From IMG/VR virus record IMGVR_UViG_3300042311_001406, positions 1 to 64,000 of that record: a stretch of 64,000 bases of DNA; one strand, given 5' to 3'. The notes beneath the pieces are model-generated. The model was not told the origin of the DNA. It saw only the letters and a list, made by a program, of their open reading frames with translations, and did no database searches. This DNA comes from a virus. The position numbers and the translations under genes are program-made. Positions 1-8,237 of this stretch are shown here, piece by piece; the first letter of the stretch is position 1; every line of letters begins with the position of its first letter.

Positions 1-538
1 TGGAGGCCGCCGTCGGGTTGCCAGGCTGGCTCTCGACGTCGGTCCGCATGGTGGCTGCCGGCTTCGTGTCGCTCTTCAACTTCTTCGCCAGCTCCTTCTC
101 CTTGAGCAGGCGAGACACGTGCGCCGCGGCGCCCGACGTCGTCTTTGGCAACGGCTTCACTGGCTGCCTGCTGGAGACTTCCGTTGCAGGCTCCGGGTAC
201 GGCTCCGTTGGCCCCAGACGGATCGACCCCTTGGAGTCGGTGTCGGTGTGCGGCGTGAAGTCGGCTGTCTTCTCGGCGACGACGACGGCGGTCTCGACGA
301 CAGCGGCTGGCTTCGGCGCCTCGAAGCCTTCATCGGGAATCGAGTATTCCTTGTCGCCTTCAAACGCACTGGAGCGTCGGGTGCTTTGCACGGGTCGATC
401 GTACGCAGGCGCGTACGAAGGACGACCAGCTGACGCCTGCTTCTGGGCGTAGAAGCCGCCACCCGAGTCCGACCCGACGTTGCTTGCGCGCATCGCGTCG
501 GGTGACGGCGGCGGGAAGATCTCATCAAACACTGACAT
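1..538 (-). CDS. Unknown protein, partial (C-terminus outside window)
   Basis: The minus frame is open from an ATG at 538 to the window edge, giving 179 residues; the 3' end lies outside. The start MSVFDEIFPPP follows a good ribosome site (AGAGGAG, 7-8 nt upstream). The visible part is low in hydrophobic residues and rich in Pro, Ala, Thr and charged residues. A stretch near residues 140-165 is Lys/Glu-rich and probably helical. It looks like a disordered linker or scaffold-like protein, but no family is recognised. It lies 15 bp downstream of the next minus-strand gene (554-1219), so the two are probably co-transcribed. Confidence 0.75.
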   Translation of the reverse strand, partial: MSVFDEIFPPPSPDAMRASNVGSDSGGGFYAQKQASAGRPSYAPAYDRPVQSTRRSSAFEGDKEYSIPDEGFEAPKPAAVVETAVVVAEKTADFTPHTDTDSKGSIRLGPTEPYPEPATEVSSRQPVKPLPKTTSGAAAHVSRLLKEKELAKKLKSDTKPAATMRTDVESQPGNPTAAS

Positions 539-553
539 GTGTTGCTCCTCTGA

Positions 554-1219
554 TCAGCGCACGAACGAGAGGATGATGTCCTTCTCGATGTCGTTCGCAC
601 CCTTGAAAGATTCGAGCGTCGCCGCCTTGGCCACGACGTCGCTGGACACGAGCGCTTTCTCAGCAGCAACCTTGTCGAACTTGCTCAGCACTTCAGCGGT
701 CACCTTGCGACCGCCGACATCGACATGAGGCTTGGCGCCAAGGCTGGCGATCTTCTCGTTGTCGACGATGAGGAACACGGTGCTCACGGCGTTCGGAATG
801 ACAGCTCGCAGGCGTGGGCTGAAGACCTCTTCGTCGAAGGCGGCAATCTTCTCACAGAGCATGTCGAGCATGTCCCAGCGCAGCTTGTCGTTTTTCTCTT
901 CGGCGATGCGCATTCCGGCCGTCTTGAGGTGCTTGATGCGGTTCTCTTCGACGCGGTCACGAGCCTCGGTGAGGCGGACATCCATGAAAGCCTCGAAGTT
1001 TTCGCTCAGCTCGCGGCCAGCACGGCGGCGGATCTCCAGTGCGGCGCCACCGTCGATGTCGAACTGGTCGCAAGCACTGGCGATCTTGCGCATGCCGGAG
1101 AGCTGCTCGGCAACAGGAAGCCGATCCATCGTCAGGCGGAAGCGCTCAGCGCTCACCTTCGTGTGATCTCGGTCGGTGATCGGGAACAGGCTCTTGCTTT
1201 CCACCGCAAACGTATGCAT
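554..1219 (-). CDS. Unknown protein, 221 aa
   Basis: The start MHTFAVESKS is chosen because CAGGAG lies just upstream of ATG 1219; the longer reading from 1273 has no ribosome site and an atypical N-terminus. The protein is soluble, mostly helical and highly charged, with no signal peptide or membrane segment. Residues about 75-150 look like a long amphipathic helical stretch and the C-terminus is more globular. No family is recognised. It is the first gene of a minus-strand pair, divergent from the tail-side operon at 1365. Confidence 0.8.
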   Translation of the reverse strand: MHTFAVESKSLFPITDRDHTKVSAERFRLTMDRLPVAEQLSGMRKIASACDQFDIDGGAALEIRRRAGRELSENFEAFMDVRLTEARDRVEENRIKHLKTAGMRIAEEKNDKLRWDMLDMLCEKIAAFDEEVFSPRLRAVIPNAVSTVFLIVDNEKIASLGAKPHVDVGGRKVTAEVLSKFDKVAAEKALVSSDVVAKAATLESFKGANDIEKDIILSFVR

Positions 1220-1364
1220 CTCGCGCTCCTGTGAATGTGCAGTGGAATGTACCACCGACGGCGTGACCAGCACAGCATGTAGCCTCCGCTGAAAATAATA
1301 ACAACACCCATCTTGCGGTTATTACGATCCGTGCTACCCGCTGAGCAGCAGAAGGAGGTCACAC
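1220..1364. promoter_or_regulatory. Divergent intergenic region with candidate promoters
   Basis: This 145-bp gap separates divergent transcription units and must hold promoters for both. On the plus strand TACGAT (1323-1328) is a possible -10 ahead of the strong AAGGAGGT ribosome site of the 1365 gene. On the minus strand TACATT (complement of 1246-1251) could serve the 1219 gene. An AT-rich run lies at 1290-1306. No conserved -35 is seen. Promoter positions are inferred from motif and context only. Confidence 0.4.
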
Positions 1365-2432
1365 ATGGCCGCGAAGAAGAAAACGAAGACCAGCCTCGAC
1401 ACCGGCAGCGGCGTAGACGGCATCATCTGGATCAACGGCCTTGGTTTCCGCCGATCCGCCCTGGCTGACATTGTCGAGAATGGCGCTGACTCCATGAGGA
1501 TTGATCAGGCTGTCGGCGCTGTGATGGCCGTTGGCTCTGAGCCTGGTCGACCATGTGTCGAGGGCAAGGAGCCGTCGCGCATCGAGGCTGCCGCCGCACT
1601 CCCGGTGAAGACATCCGTCGCCAGCGAGCATGGTGTCCTGCTGTACCCGCGCGTTGACGGAGGCATCCTGCAGATCGCCAGCGGATCATCCCGCTATGAG
1701 ATGCCAAGCCTTTCGCACTGGGATTCTTTCGAGGCTGACCTGTTCAACGATGTGCCCATGCAATCCAAGGTCCTGGGCGCCTTCAAGAATGAGAAAGGAC
1801 AGCGCATCAAGAACCTGCAGCGCGTCAACGAAGCCATCTCGCTGATTGGCAAAATCCCTGACGCCACACGATGGCTCTTCTTCTGGATGACGACCAGCGA
1901 AGAAGGGCAGAAGCTCTTCACCGTCGACATGGTTGAAGATTCCCTCAAGAACCCGGCTGGAGGCGCAGCCATCCGCAAGGCCTTCGCGGAAGCTGGCCTC
2001 ATGAAGATGACGACGCACTACGCGTCGCCCATCGCCACGGCCCTGTCGCGCCACAACACACTCTCGCTGTTGGTGAGCGCACAGCAGATCATCCTGAAGA
2101 AGGAACTCGTCGTTCCTGCGCTGACAGCCATCCTGGCCAACTTCGCTGAAGCCAAACGTGTCGCGTTCGCCGACATCTTCGACAAGGCGCCAGCGGCAAC
2201 GCAGCGCGAGCTCATCACAACGCTGTTCACAAAGGCAGCCAAGAGTCCTGAGGCTGGCGCTTTCGTGCTTTGGAACTTCGACAACGGACACGTCGGCAGC
2301 GCCATGATCTCCACGTGGCTGCGAGGCCAGAACCAGAACTTTTGGGAGTGGGCGACGCGCGTCGTGATCGGGGCCTGCGTCACCGACAACTACGGCAACA
2401 TCGTCAAGGGCCTGCTGCGGGAACCGGCATGA
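1365..2432 (+). CDS. Unknown protein, 355 aa
   Basis: First gene of the plus-strand run leading to the tail chaperones. ATG 1365 has a near-perfect AAGGAGGT ribosome site 6-7 nt upstream, suggesting high expression. The N-terminus is lysine-rich (MAAKKKTKT). The rest is an Ala-rich mixed fold, with a helical half from about residue 120 and no signal peptide or clear membrane segment. Its stop overlaps the next start (ATGA at 2429), indicating translational coupling. No family is recognised. Its position and strong ribosome site would fit a virion or assembly protein, but that is inference. Confidence 0.85.
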   Translation: MAAKKKTKTSLDTGSGVDGIIWINGLGFRRSALADIVENGADSMRIDQAVGAVMAVGSEPGRPCVEGKEPSRIEAAAALPVKTSVASEHGVLLYPRVDGGILQIASGSSRYEMPSLSHWDSFEADLFNDVPMQSKVLGAFKNEKGQRIKNLQRVNEAISLIGKIPDATRWLFFWMTTSEEGQKLFTVDMVEDSLKNPAGGAAIRKAFAEAGLMKMTTHYASPIATALSRHNTLSLLVSAQQIILKKELVVPALTAILANFAEAKRVAFADIFDKAPAATQRELITTLFTKAAKSPEAGAFVLWNFDNGHVGSAMISTWLRGQNQNFWEWATRVVIGACVTDNYGNIVKGLLREPA

Positions 2433-2815
2433 GCGGCACCAGGGAGCCAAACGCCATGAGCCTCGCCCTGGTGATGGTCGGCCAGGGATGGTCGGCCGTT
2501 TTGAGGCAGTGGACACCAGCGCAGTTGACACCTCGTCGGCTTCGTGCGGCGATCCTCATCCTGAAGAACCACAAGTTCGATGTGCCTCCTGAGGCGATCT
2601 TGGCTTTGGAAAAATCTACGGCATTGAAACCAACAAAGAAGAAGTCTGATGGCGACATGGACTTCAAGGTCACGACGAACGGGCGAGCAAGCATTCCGGT
2701 TTCGGATCTGCTCGGTATTCCAGCTGGACACATGGTGCGCGTCTCTCGTCATGTCGACGGATACGGCTGCCCTGTTTTGACAATGAAGCCAGCCGATCCA
2801 CAAGTCGGCCGGTGA
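2429..2815 (+). CDS. Small protein with AbrB-like C-terminal domain, 128 aa
   Basis: ATG 2429 overlaps the preceding stop (ATGA); an alternative start lies at 2456. Residues about 85-125 read FKVTTNGRASIPVSDLLGI followed by PAGHMVRV, matching the swapped-hairpin AbrB/MazE DNA-binding pattern (VTxxGRxxIP...LGIxxGDxV). The N-terminal 75 residues are helical and unassigned, and a KKK linker joins the halves. Proteins of this fold usually bind DNA as dimers as transition-state or antitoxin regulators. Here it could be a phage transcription regulator. The family call rests on motif resemblance alone. Confidence 0.7.
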   Translation: MSGTREPNAMSLALVMVGQGWSAVLRQWTPAQLTPRRLRAAILILKNHKFDVPPEAILALEKSTALKPTKKKSDGDMDFKVTTNGRASIPVSDLLGIPAGHMVRVSRHVDGYGCPVLTMKPADPQVGR

Positions 2816-2824
2816 GAGGGAATC

Positions 2825-3181
2825 ATGTTTACCAAGGAAGACATCATCAATCTGGAGAAGGTGCGGCTGATGTCGCACATTCAAAACCTCAGAACAGCAA
2901 CCAAGGCGATCGACGACCTGAAAGCGCAGCAGAAATCTGTGAATGAGCAGATCAGTCTCGCTTGCGACCAGCAGCGCCAGGTGCTGTGTCAGGCGACCGT
3001 GGAAGCCAAAGACCAGATCCACAGGCTGTTCGAGTTGCTTGGTGAGCAGGGCGTCAAAGAGTACGTCGAAAGCCTCGACGCTGACGACGTGATACTGTCG
3101 CTTGGCGCCACCAGCACGGCTGACGCTGAAGCCAAGATGCGACAGACGCTGGCATCCCTCAAGACAGCGAAGTCATCGTGA
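2825..3181 (+). CDS. Coiled-coil protein, 118 aa
   Basis: ATG 2825 has GAGAGGG upstream. Residues 5-70 form a continuous heptad-like helix rich in Lys, Gln, Glu and Leu; the C-terminal third is also helical. There is no signal peptide or membrane segment. Its stop overlaps the next gene's GTG start (GTGA at 3178). The product is probably a small oligomeric helical protein, but no family or function is recognised. Confidence 0.8.
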   Translation: MFTKEDIINLEKVRLMSHIQNLRTATKAIDDLKAQQKSVNEQISLACDQQRQVLCQATVEAKDQIHRLFELLGEQGVKEYVESLDADDVILSLGATSTADAEAKMRQTLASLKTAKSS

Positions 3182-3750
3182 CGTCGCGGCGCCAACTTCC
3201 GCTGGTCAACGACCAGTCAAGCAACCTCGTCCGCTGCCATCGTCACGGGTACACCAGCATCTCGCCGCAGGCTTGCTTGGAGAAGGCGTCCAAGCACTAC
3301 GAGCTGTGTGGCTCATGCGGCCACAGCGAATCGTCCATGAAGCGTCTCGCCGAGGCTGTTTCCGGTGGCTATGTTCGTCTCGCTGCGCTAGCACGTGAAG
3401 GAAGGCTCGGATCAGTCAGTGATCCGCACATCAACAATGAGGACCGGCCGCACGAAGGCCGACCAGGAGAGAAAAGAGTGAATACCGAGATCGTTTTTAT
3501 CAACGGCATGCTTGTGCTGTCGAGCCTCTACAAAGTCACCAGCCGCGGAGGTCTCGACAAGGAATACTCGATCGAGTTTGAGCGCTCGCTCATGAACCGC
3601 CGCGACCTCAACTCGGTCCAGGTCTTCGTGTACAGCGCCGGCCGCATCCAGGCTCGCGGTGAGTGGCAGCGCCCTGCCGACTACACCGACCCGGAAGACA
3701 AGTACAAGATCCGCCTCAAGTCCGTCTCTGGCGGCGAGTTCCCGGTCTGA
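3178..3750 (+). CDS. Zinc-ribbon-like protein, possibly two products, 190 aa
   Basis: The frame starts at GTG 3178, overlapping the previous stop. The N-terminal half has Cys/His pairs (CRH near residue 20, Cys34, then CGSCGH at 45-50) that suggest one zinc site. The C-terminal half begins at an internal GTG (3478) preceded by AGGAG with an ideal 8-nt gap, so a separate 90-residue protein (VNTEIVFING...) may be translated from the same frame. That half looks like a small beta-rich domain with no zinc ligands. Function is unknown. It is unclear whether this is one gene, two genes without a stop between them, or one gene with an internal start. Confidence 0.6.
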   Translation: MTSRRQLPLVNDQSSNLVRCHRHGYTSISPQACLEKASKHYELCGSCGHSESSMKRLAEAVSGGYVRLAALAREGRLGSVSDPHINNEDRPHEGRPGEKRVNTEIVFINGMLVLSSLYKVTSRGGLDKEYSIEFERSLMNRRDLNSVQVFVYSAGRIQARGEWQRPADYTDPEDKYKIRLKSVSGGEFPV

Positions 3751-3777
3751 TCTCACACCACCGTCCAGGAGGGCAGC

Positions 3778-4464
3778 ATGTCCGAAGAAGAAGTGAACGA
3801 AGAGAAGCCGATCGACGTCTTGAAGCTTGGTCGATCTGAACTCGAAAGCCTTTCGGCTGAGCAGGTGGCGTATGTCATCGGCATCAGCCTTCGCCGTCAA
3901 TCTCCACGTGTCTTCGACGCTGTGAAAGCAGCACTGAAGGGTCGGGAGTCGGACGTCATCCGCGCGATGATCAGTGCTGGCTACAAGTACGTCTCGCCTG
4001 AAATCGAGATCATGCCCGGTCTCAAGGTCTCGTTTCAGACCATGTACGAGCTGCAGTTGAGCGACGTGTATGAGACGACGGCGGCGGCGGCGCGCACAGC
4101 GAAGAGCCAGAACATCGCACCATCGATGATGAGCAAGTTGTTCCTGTGCTACAGCATCCACCGCTTGAACGGCGACTACCTCGGCCAGACCGAGTTCGGT
4201 ACGACGTTCTTCGAGTCGATGGAGCAGGACATCGTCTCGGCTGAGAAGTCGATGATCGCGGCTCGTGAGAAGCGCATGCATGCGATTTCTCGCATGTCGC
4301 CAACGATCATCTCGGCGCTGTCGGCGGCCCAGCAGTCGTTCCAGCTCTTTGTGGACGGCGTTATCGACTATCGCCCCACTGGCGACATCGTTGCTGACAC
4401 CGAGCGAGCGCAGGCCCTGGTGGGTGAAGTGGGAAAATCACAAGGTCCAGATCGGGCTGGGTAG
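3778..4464 (+). CDS. Tail assembly chaperone, short form (gpG-like), 228 aa
   Basis: ATG 3778 follows a good CAGGAGGG site. The protein is soluble and mostly helical, with an acidic N-terminus. Its job is inferred from architecture: it sits directly upstream of the tape-measure gene and carries a GGGAAAA slippery heptamer at codons 219-220. Beyond that site the -1 frame stays open to 4778, exactly as in the G/GT chaperone pair of lambda-like phages. Normal decoding ends eight codons after the slip site at TAG 4462. The family role is to bind the tape measure and recruit tail tube subunits. Sequence similarity to known G proteins was not judged. Confidence 0.8.
   Translation: MSEEEVNEEKPIDVLKLGRSELESLSAEQVAYVIGISLRRQSPRVFDAVKAALKGRESDVIRAMISAGYKYVSPEIEIMPGLKVSFQTMYELQLSDVYETTAAAARTAKSQNIAPSMMSKLFLCYSIHRLNGDYLGQTEFGTTFFESMEQDIVSAEKSMIAAREKRMHAISRMSPTIISALSAAQQSFQLFVDGVIDYRPTGDIVADTERAQALVGEVGKSQGPDRAG
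4431..4437 (+). promoter_or_regulatory. -1 ribosomal frameshift site GGGAAAA
   Basis: In the zero frame the codons are GTG GGA AAA, so the heptamer reads G GGA AAA and allows both tRNAs to re-pair after a one-base slip back (GGG AAA). It is the same class as lambda's GGGAAAG. A possible stimulatory hairpin begins about 5 nt downstream: AGGT near 4443 can pair with ACCT near 4471, enclosing CCAG/CTGG. The downstream -1 frame has no stop for 113 codons. This is direct sequence evidence; frameshift efficiency is unknown. Confidence 0.85.
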
Positions 4465-4778
4465 ACGCGAACCTCCGTTACGACGGGATTCGCACCCACG
4501 GCATTCTCCATCGGCTGCAGGCGGAGAATGTGTTCTGGGCCAGAACAGAGCTGCTCACACGACTCGTGGAGCTCTTTGTTGTGACCACGCTTCCTGACGA
4601 CGCCAGCCAAGGTCGACGAGACAAGGTGCTGGCTTCATTCAGGATGGTGCAGGAGGCCCTGTTCCCGTACTCGCAAGGTGAACGCCTGGAGCGAGAGCAG
4701 CGGCTGAAGCAGAAGATGGATTCCCCTGAGATGCAGAAGGAATTCACCGTCACAGCACAGAAGGCGCCACGAGACTGA
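4437..4778 (+). CDS. T-like frameshift extension of the tail chaperone
   Basis: Read in the -1 frame after the slip at 4431-4437, this adds 113 residues to the first 220 of the short form, for a 333-residue G-T-like fusion. The extension is rich in charged helical sequence (for example RRDKVLASFRMVQEALF and LEREQRLKQKM) and ends just before the terminator at 4782. There is no credible independent start: the first in-frame GTG (4530) has no clear ribosome site. In lambda-like phages the T part contacts the major tail protein; that role is carried over by analogy. Confidence 0.75.
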   Translation: MTRSRSGWVDANLRYDGIRTHGILHRLQAENVFWARTELLTRLVELFVVTTLPDDASQGRRDKVLASFRMVQEALFPYSQGERLEREQRLKQKMDSPEMQKEFTVTAQKAPRD

Positions 4779-4781
4779 GAT

Positions 4782-4815
4782 GCCGCCGACAGAGTCCTGT
4801 CGGCGGCTTTCGTTT
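4782..4815 (+). terminator. Intrinsic terminator after the chaperone genes
   Basis: A perfect 11-bp stem, GCCGCCGACAG pairing with CTGTCGGCGGC (4782-4792 and 4797-4807), closes an AGTC loop and is followed by TTTCGTTT. It lies four bases after the chaperone stop and ends 17 bp before the tape-measure start, so the tape measure needs its own promoter in that short gap. Confidence 0.9.
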
Positions 4816-4820
4816 CGGGC

Positions 4821-4826
4821 TACAGT
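4821..4826 (+). promoter_or_regulatory. Candidate leaderless promoter -10 (TACAGT)
   Basis: TACAGT ends exactly 6 nt before ATG 4833, which places a normal start of transcription on the A of the start codon. No Shine-Dalgarno lies between the terminator and the ATG. The same TANNNT-to-start arrangement occurs at 33197, 41239, 48217 and 62404. No shared -35 is visible. Confidence 0.55.
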
Positions 4827-4832
4827 GCGTGC

Positions 4833-7800
4833 ATGGTTGAGCCAAGCTACGGTTACGCCGGCACCCTCGACATGCTCTCGCGAAACCGCCCCTCGGAGGG
4901 CGGGAGCAGTCTGTATTCGGCGGCCAGTGAGCTGTCGAGCGCCGCGCGCATCATGCAGATGAGCCAGGGCGGCGTCTCGAACCAAACGCAGGCCATCGCT
5001 GCGATGGCTCAACAGCAACAGCAGCAGTCCCAGCAGATTGCACAGCTGATCAGTGGGCTGAGTTTCAACATCAGCCAGCTGTCTTCTGCCGTTGCGCAGA
5101 GTGTGGGTGCGCAGCGCGCTGCATCGCTCGCCACGCCACCGCTGGTGCAGTCGACTGGCGGCTTCATGCCAGGCGGCTTTGGCCACTCCGGCATGTCGGC
5201 GTTCAACCCGATGCCGATGATGTCGGCGCTCGGTGGCGGCGCGATGGCCGCTGGCCGACTCTTCGCTGGTGGCGCCAATCTGGCGATGCGCGGCATTGGC
5301 TACGCTGGTGGTGCCATGGCGTCGCCGTTCCTCGGTGGCCAGTACATGGGGCCTGGTGCTGGCCAGATGATGGGCACCTTCGGCAACGCAGGCTTCGCTC
5401 GAAGCTTCGCTGGCGGCATGGGCCTGAACATGGGCCTGCGTCCCGGCCAGTTCGCCATGGGCACCGAAGCGGCAGCAGACCGAGCTGGGTTCAAGGCTGG
5501 CGAGATCGCGATTGGTGCTGGTGCCGGCATCATGAATCTCGGCGGCAGCGTAATCGGCGGCCTGGGTCGCATGGGCGGACTGGCGGGCGGTCTTGGTGGC
5601 ATGCTGGGCGGCGCCCTCGGCGGCCAGATGGGGCCTGTCGGCGGCGCCCTTGGCACCATCGGCGGCACGGCTCTCGGCGGCTTCGCTATGGGTGGCCCAG
5701 CGGGAGCCGCGGCTGCCTTGGCCGGTCTCGCCATCACGAAGGCCGTGGAGGCCACCGTCGGCAAGATCGTCGAGAAAGCTGGCGAGATCCGCGGGAGCGG
5801 CGAGATGTTCGGGCGCAACGCGTTCCGCATGGGCGGCTCGCGACGCATGTCTCAGGTCGATCGCACGCAATTCGGCGTCGGCATGAGCAAGATGGCGACT
5901 GAAGACCTGACCTACAACATGCAAGATCTCCAAGAGATCATGGCTGGCGGCATCGAGAACGACATGTTCCGTGGCGTCAACGGCGCGCGTCAGGCTCAGC
6001 AGCGCATGCGCGAACTGAAGGACACCGTCAAGACGATCAGCCAGACGCTTGGCACCAGCATTCGCGAATCCATGGATGTGATGAACTCCATGCAGGGTCT
6101 TGGCATCGCTCCATCTGGCCAGATGAGTGCCATCCTCAGTGGATCAACAATCCAAGGCATGACTCGTGGTGAGGCTCTGCAGGGAAGCATGAGCTTCTCG
6201 AACCGATTTGCTGGCACCGGATTCCAAGGTCGCGGCCTCTTCAATCTCGGCACGCAGAGTCAGGGCCTTGGCCAAACGGCCATGCGCATGGGCCTGCTGA
6301 GCTCTGAGCAAATCGCAGCGGTTGGTGGCCGCCAGGGTGTTGGTCAGGTCATGGGCAACGTGACCATGGGCTTGGCGCAGAGCGGTCTCGGCACGATGAA
6401 CATGGCGGCGGCGATGCGTCGAGGCCATGCCGGTGTGAGCGGGAACGCCATGTCCGCGCTGTCTCAGGCGGGCGGTGCCGGGGGCGCCAGCGATCTCGTC
6501 GACTTCGCCGCCAACAAGAGCGAGTTGATGCGTGACGCCATCAACGATCCAGCGTTCCGCCTCAACATGCTGGCGCAGGTCTCCTCGATCGCCGATCAGT
6601 TTGCTGGTCAGGGCACGAAGAAGAATCGAATGAAGCTGGCGCTCAAGAGCTTCGGCATTGATGGCGCTGAGGCTGGCGTCTTCATGGCGATGATGGAGGC
6701 TGAGCCGCAGGCACAGCGCGACAGGCTCAACGAACTCCAGCGCGCCCGCAGCGACCTGCAGGCGAACCAGATCGCCGAGAACTACGACATTGGCGCTCTC
6801 GCGAGCCGCAAGGTTGGACGTCTGCTTGGTGGCCCTGCGGCGGCTGTGGCACGTGGAGCGGCAACGCTGGGTGACGCCGTCAACAACACGTCGCTGCGGA
6901 TGCGCAATGCCATCTTCGGCATCGGTCCAGACGTGTCGATGCGCACGAGCGATGTCACCGCCGAAGCGGCGCTGGCTTCTTTGAGCCGCACCGGTGTCGT
7001 CGGAGACGCTGGCGTCATCAACAGCTCGCCAACTTCTGACGACCAGAAGATTGCCAAGGACGCCGTCGAGGCCTTGAAGATCGACGGCGACTCCGACTTG
7101 TCGACGCTCCAGAACACGGACAACGACTCTGACAAGAAGACCGCGGCGAGCAGCCTGATCCAGAAGCTGACCCAAAACGTCGGCGACAACAGCCCCGAGA
7201 TGAAGAAGGCGCTGGCGATGGCCTTGGCAGCGGCGACCGGCCAAGACGTCAACGGCCTCCTGTTTGGCAGCGGCGGCATGGGGGCCAGCGCTGAGCGCCT
7301 GGCTGGTGCTCAGGCGATGAACGATGCCCTGCGGAGCGCGCTCACGGGCGGCGGTGAGACCGCGGCAGGCGTTGGCCTGGGGGCAGGCATCGGCATGGGC
7401 ATCGGCGCCCTGCTGTCGCCGTTCACGGGTGGCGCCAGCATCCTGGCCGGTGGCGCCCTCGGCGGCTACCTGGGCAACAAAGTCGCTGGCAACCAGTTCA
7501 GCGACGAAGACATGAACCGCGTGATGCGTTCGCCTGCGGCGCTGCGCATGCTGAAGAACAAGCAGAAGCTCGCCAGCGGCAACCTGTCCGCCGAGGAAGC
7601 CGCCAAGGTTCGGCAGGAGATCAACGCGGACAAAGCCTCGCTGAGCGGTGAAGGCACCAGCGACAACATCATCCAGCGCCTCGACAGCCTGAGTGGTGGC
7701 AGCCTCGACGCGGCAGTCAAGACCATCGTGTCTGGCGCTGCTGATGCGGCCAGCCTTGGCTTCGACCTCTCGCTGCAGGGCGGTATGAGCGCGGCCCGTA

Positions 7801-8237
7801 TGGCTGCAGAGGAAGCTGGTCTTGGCGGCCTGAGCACGCAGCTTTCTGGCGGCGTCGACAACCTTGGCGCAGCGCTGTCGTCGATCGCAGGCCTCTCGGG
7901 AGAAGATCGCGAATCCCTCAAGGCACACGGCGGCGACGCGCTCATCAAGGCAGCCAGCATCAACAGCAGCATGACCGATGCGCAGCTGCAGAAGATCCTG
8001 GGCACAGACGCTGTCTTGAACAAAGACGGCACCGTCAACGTGGCCGCCAGCCAGCGCAAGATCATCGCCGCCAGCGGCGCCATGGACAGCAACCGTGCTG
8101 CTGGTGTCGGCAGCTCGGCGTTCACGGCTGAGCAGACGCGAGCCCAGGTGCAGCTCTCCGCCCAGATCCAGCAAACGGCTTCGCTGCTGAAGGATACCGT
8201 GCAGGTCATCGAAGCAATGAAGCTGAAGGGGAAATGA
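4833..8237 (+). CDS. Tape measure-like tail protein, 1134 aa
   Basis: Long Gly/Ala/Met-rich protein directly after the G/GT-type chaperone pair, the classic tape-measure position. Residues 35-100 form a Gln-rich coiled coil. About 110-320 is a run of glycine-zipper-like, weakly hydrophobic segments (GGALGG, GGMLGG), and another lies near 850-895 (GVGLGAGIGMGIG); between and after these it is helical. Tape measures set tail length and often help DNA cross membranes; at 1134 residues it would suit a long tail. It appears to start from a leaderless mRNA (see 4821). Its stop overlaps the next gene (ATGATG at 8234). The assignment rests on composition and context, not on a recognised domain. Confidence 0.8.
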   Translation: MVEPSYGYAGTLDMLSRNRPSEGGSSLYSAASELSSAARIMQMSQGGVSNQTQAIAAMAQQQQQQSQQIAQLISGLSFNISQLSSAVAQSVGAQRAASLATPPLVQSTGGFMPGGFGHSGMSAFNPMPMMSALGGGAMAAGRLFAGGANLAMRGIGYAGGAMASPFLGGQYMGPGAGQMMGTFGNAGFARSFAGGMGLNMGLRPGQFAMGTEAAADRAGFKAGEIAIGAGAGIMNLGGSVIGGLGRMGGLAGGLGGMLGGALGGQMGPVGGALGTIGGTALGGFAMGGPAGAAAALAGLAITKAVEATVGKIVEKAGEIRGSGEMFGRNAFRMGGSRRMSQVDRTQFGVGMSKMATEDLTYNMQDLQEIMAGGIENDMFRGVNGARQAQQRMRELKDTVKTISQTLGTSIRESMDVMNSMQGLGIAPSGQMSAILSGSTIQGMTRGEALQGSMSFSNRFAGTGFQGRGLFNLGTQSQGLGQTAMRMGLLSSEQIAAVGGRQGVGQVMGNVTMGLAQSGLGTMNMAAAMRRGHAGVSGNAMSALSQAGGAGGASDLVDFAANKSELMRDAINDPAFRLNMLAQVSSIADQFAGQGTKKNRMKLALKSFGIDGAEAGVFMAMMEAEPQAQRDRLNELQRARSDLQANQIAENYDIGALASRKVGRLLGGPAAAVARGAATLGDAVNNTSLRMRNAIFGIGPDVSMRTSDVTAEAALASLSRTGVVGDAGVINSSPTSDDQKIAKDAVEALKIDGDSDLSTLQNTDNDSDKKTAASSLIQKLTQNVGDNSPEMKKALAMALAAATGQDVNGLLFGSGGMGASAERLAGAQAMNDALRSALTGGGETAAGVGLGAGIGMGIGALLSPFTGGASILAGGALGGYLGNKVAGNQFSDEDMNRVMRSPAALRMLKNKQKLASGNLSAEEAAKVRQEINADKASLSGEGTSDNIIQRLDSLSGGSLDAAVKTIVSGAADAASLGFDLSLQGGMSAARMAAEEAGLGGLSTQLSGGVDNLGAALSSIAGLSGEDRESLKAHGGDALIKAASINSSMTDAQLQKILGTDAVLNKDGTVNVAASQRKIIAASGAMDSNRAAGVGSSAFTAEQTRAQVQLSAQIQQTASLLKDTVQVIEAMKLKGK

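Noticed and set aside
4484-4508. tRNA-like T-arm (GGGTGCGAATCCC) on the minus strand
   Set aside because: The T-loop starts TGCGAAT rather than TTCGAAT, no matching acceptor, D or anticodon arms are found, and the bases encode the frameshift extension.
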